A stretch of DNA of 64,000 nucleotides from Leptospira_A soteropolitanensis (GTDB lineage Bacteria; Spirochaetota; Leptospiria; Leptospirales; Leptospiraceae), in the NCBI RefSeq assembly GCF_026151335.1, contig NZ_JAMQPP010000002.1, one strand, 5' to 3'. Within the stretch, counting starts at the first letter, position 1. Each line of letters begins with the position of its first letter. Below are positions 63,083 to 64,000 of this stretch, in pieces. The notes below the pieces were generated by a model. It was given only the letters and a program-made list of their open reading frames with translations, was not told where the DNA came from and searched no databases. The translations under genes were made by a program, and so were the position numbers.

Positions 63083-64000
63083 ACAGGCACCCAAGAGGGA
63101 TAACCCCACTATTTCTCACAGAGATGTGGGAACGTTTGAGTTATTATGGGATGCGGGCGCTGCTTGTTTTGTATCTAGTGAAATCTTTGGGATTTTCTGA
63201 TGCCGACGCGGGTGCCGTTTATGCGTTTTATACTAGTTTTGTTTATTTAACTCCTGTTATTGGTGGATATTTAACTGACAGGTTCCTTAGTTATCAATTT
63301 GCTATTTATTTGGGTAGTTTTTTAATGTTATGCGGACATATCTCGCTAGCATTTTCAGGACTCCCTTTTTTTTATTTAGGCCTTGTTTTACTCGCTCTGG
63401 GAAATGGTTTTTTTAAACCCAATATGTCTACGATCTTTGGTAGATTATACAATGAAAAACAAAATTTACGGGATAGTGGATTTACTATTTTTTATATGGG
63501 GATCAATTTAGGCGGTTTACTTGGTCCCATCATCTGTGGTAGTTTAGGAGAAAGGGTCGATTGGCATTTGGGTTTTTTATCCGCTGGTGTAGGTATGGCC
63601 GTAGGAATGATCGTATTTTATTTTGGAAGTCGAAGACTGCCTGATTCCATTTGGGAAAAACAAAGTAGTTTGCCTAGGACATCTAATTCTAGTTCGGTGG
63701 ACAAGAAAACACAATCAAAAATTTTACTCATTGTTTTACTTTCTTTTTTTAGTATTTTCTTTTGGATGGCATTCGAACAAATGGGTTCTTCTCTTAACCT
63801 ATTTGCTTTAAGAAACACAGATCGTAATTTATTCGGGTTTAATATTCCTGCTTCTGTTTTACAGTCGATTAATCCTTTGTTCATTCTTCTTTTTGGTCCT
63901 ATTGTTTCATTGTTTTGGACAGCTCTATCAAAAAGGAATAAAAATCCAAACCCGGTACTAAAGTTTGTTTTGAGTTTGGTCTTACTGGGTATTGGTTTTC
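63055..64000 (+). CDS. POT/PTR2-type peptide transporter, partial at window edge
   Basis: From a TTG at 63055 (GAGG seven bases upstream) the frame reads HPRGITPLFLTEMWERLSYY and continues GMRALLVLYL. This is the strict opening of proton-dependent oligopeptide transporters (E-x-x-E-R motif equivalent WERxxYYGxR). Later LALGNGFFKPNMSTI and TIFYMGINLGGLLGP are also diagnostic. The gene runs past position 64000, so the C-terminus is missing. It overlaps the end of the adenosyltransferase gene by 28 bases. Confidence 0.92.
   Translation, partial: MEKQNETQLNRHPRGITPLFLTEMWERLSYYGMRALLVLYLVKSLGFSDADAGAVYAFYTSFVYLTPVIGGYLTDRFLSYQFAIYLGSFLMLCGHISLAFSGLPFFYLGLVLLALGNGFFKPNMSTIFGRLYNEKQNLRDSGFTIFYMGINLGGLLGPIICGSLGERVDWHLGFLSAGVGMAVGMIVFYFGSRRLPDSIWEKQSSLPRTSNSSSVDKKTQSKILLIVLLSFFSIFFWMAFEQMGSSLNLFALRNTDRNLFGFNIPASVLQSINPLFILLFGPIVSLFWTALSKRNKNPNPVLKFVLSLVLLGIGF

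Overview
The window looks like a spirochaete chromosome, most likely Leptospira. It carries a FlaB-type periplasmic flagellin, lipoproteins with loose spirochaetal lipoboxes, a TonB-dependent receptor of FecA type, an OmpA/glycine-zipper lipoprotein and AT-rich DNA with frequent TTG/GTG starts. No rRNA, tRNA or CRISPR array was recognised. The assignment rests on gene content only.

The window has two halves. Positions 1 to about 41,280 are a long accessory region: AT-rich, with many hypothetical genes, broken genes and mobile-element debris. Positions about 41,296 to 64,000 are ordinary chromosome: hydrolase, FAD oxidoreductase, APC permease, TonB receptor, EAL response regulator, RRM protein, PepN, acyl-CoA ligase, TPR and YopX-like proteins, ParA, cyclic-nucleotide-gated K+ channel, EbfC/YbaB, OmpA lipoprotein, flagellin, PduO-type cobalamin adenosyltransferase and the start of a POT peptide transporter.

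Accessory region from left to right. (a) 0.4-1.9 kb: lipoprotein, PH-like and membrane proteins. (b) 2.0-5.9 kb: a large unknown helical protein, about 0.9 kb of hairpin-rich non-coding DNA, then a tyrosine recombinase coupled to a ribbon-helix-helix protein. (c) 6.1-8.0 kb: a tight five-gene operon containing a metallophosphatase; its first two genes seem to use ATT starts. (d) 8.0-9.8 kb: a phage-like KilAC antirepressor operon, divergent from a small gene, with two near-perfect palindromes between them. (e) 9.9-15.0 kb: a transposase scrap, a 1332-residue repeat surface protein cut off from its signal peptide by a one-base frameshift, and two decayed small genes. (f) 15.3-16.7 kb: a PcfJ-like protein. 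(g) 16.7-33.0 kb: a type I restriction-modification locus (hsdM, hsdS, hsdR, metallopeptidase), all on the minus strand, whose subunit genes are separated by a DUF6680-like membrane protein, a lipoprotein, a membrane-anchored HerA ATPase, a UDG-like protein, a PD-(D/E)XK/EVE-like nuclease, a GIY-YIG protein and a Fic enzyme. (h) 33.1-36.1 kb, divergent from hsdM: a large PD-(D/E)XK protein followed by a clear prokaryotic viperin. (i) 36.9-41.3 kb: a mosaic of a DnaQ exonuclease 5' end spliced into an immunity-related-GTPase-like remnant, then two copies of an IS1595-like transposase (one with HNH and hypothetical passengers, one broken), then a truncated dihydrofolate-reductase-family gene.

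The most interesting system is the defence island at 16.7-37.4 kb: restriction-modification with nested effectors beside a viperin that would make antiviral 3'-deoxy-3',4'-didehydro nucleotides, and traces of interferon-type GTPase genes. Functions are inferred from motifs read by eye; no database search was run.
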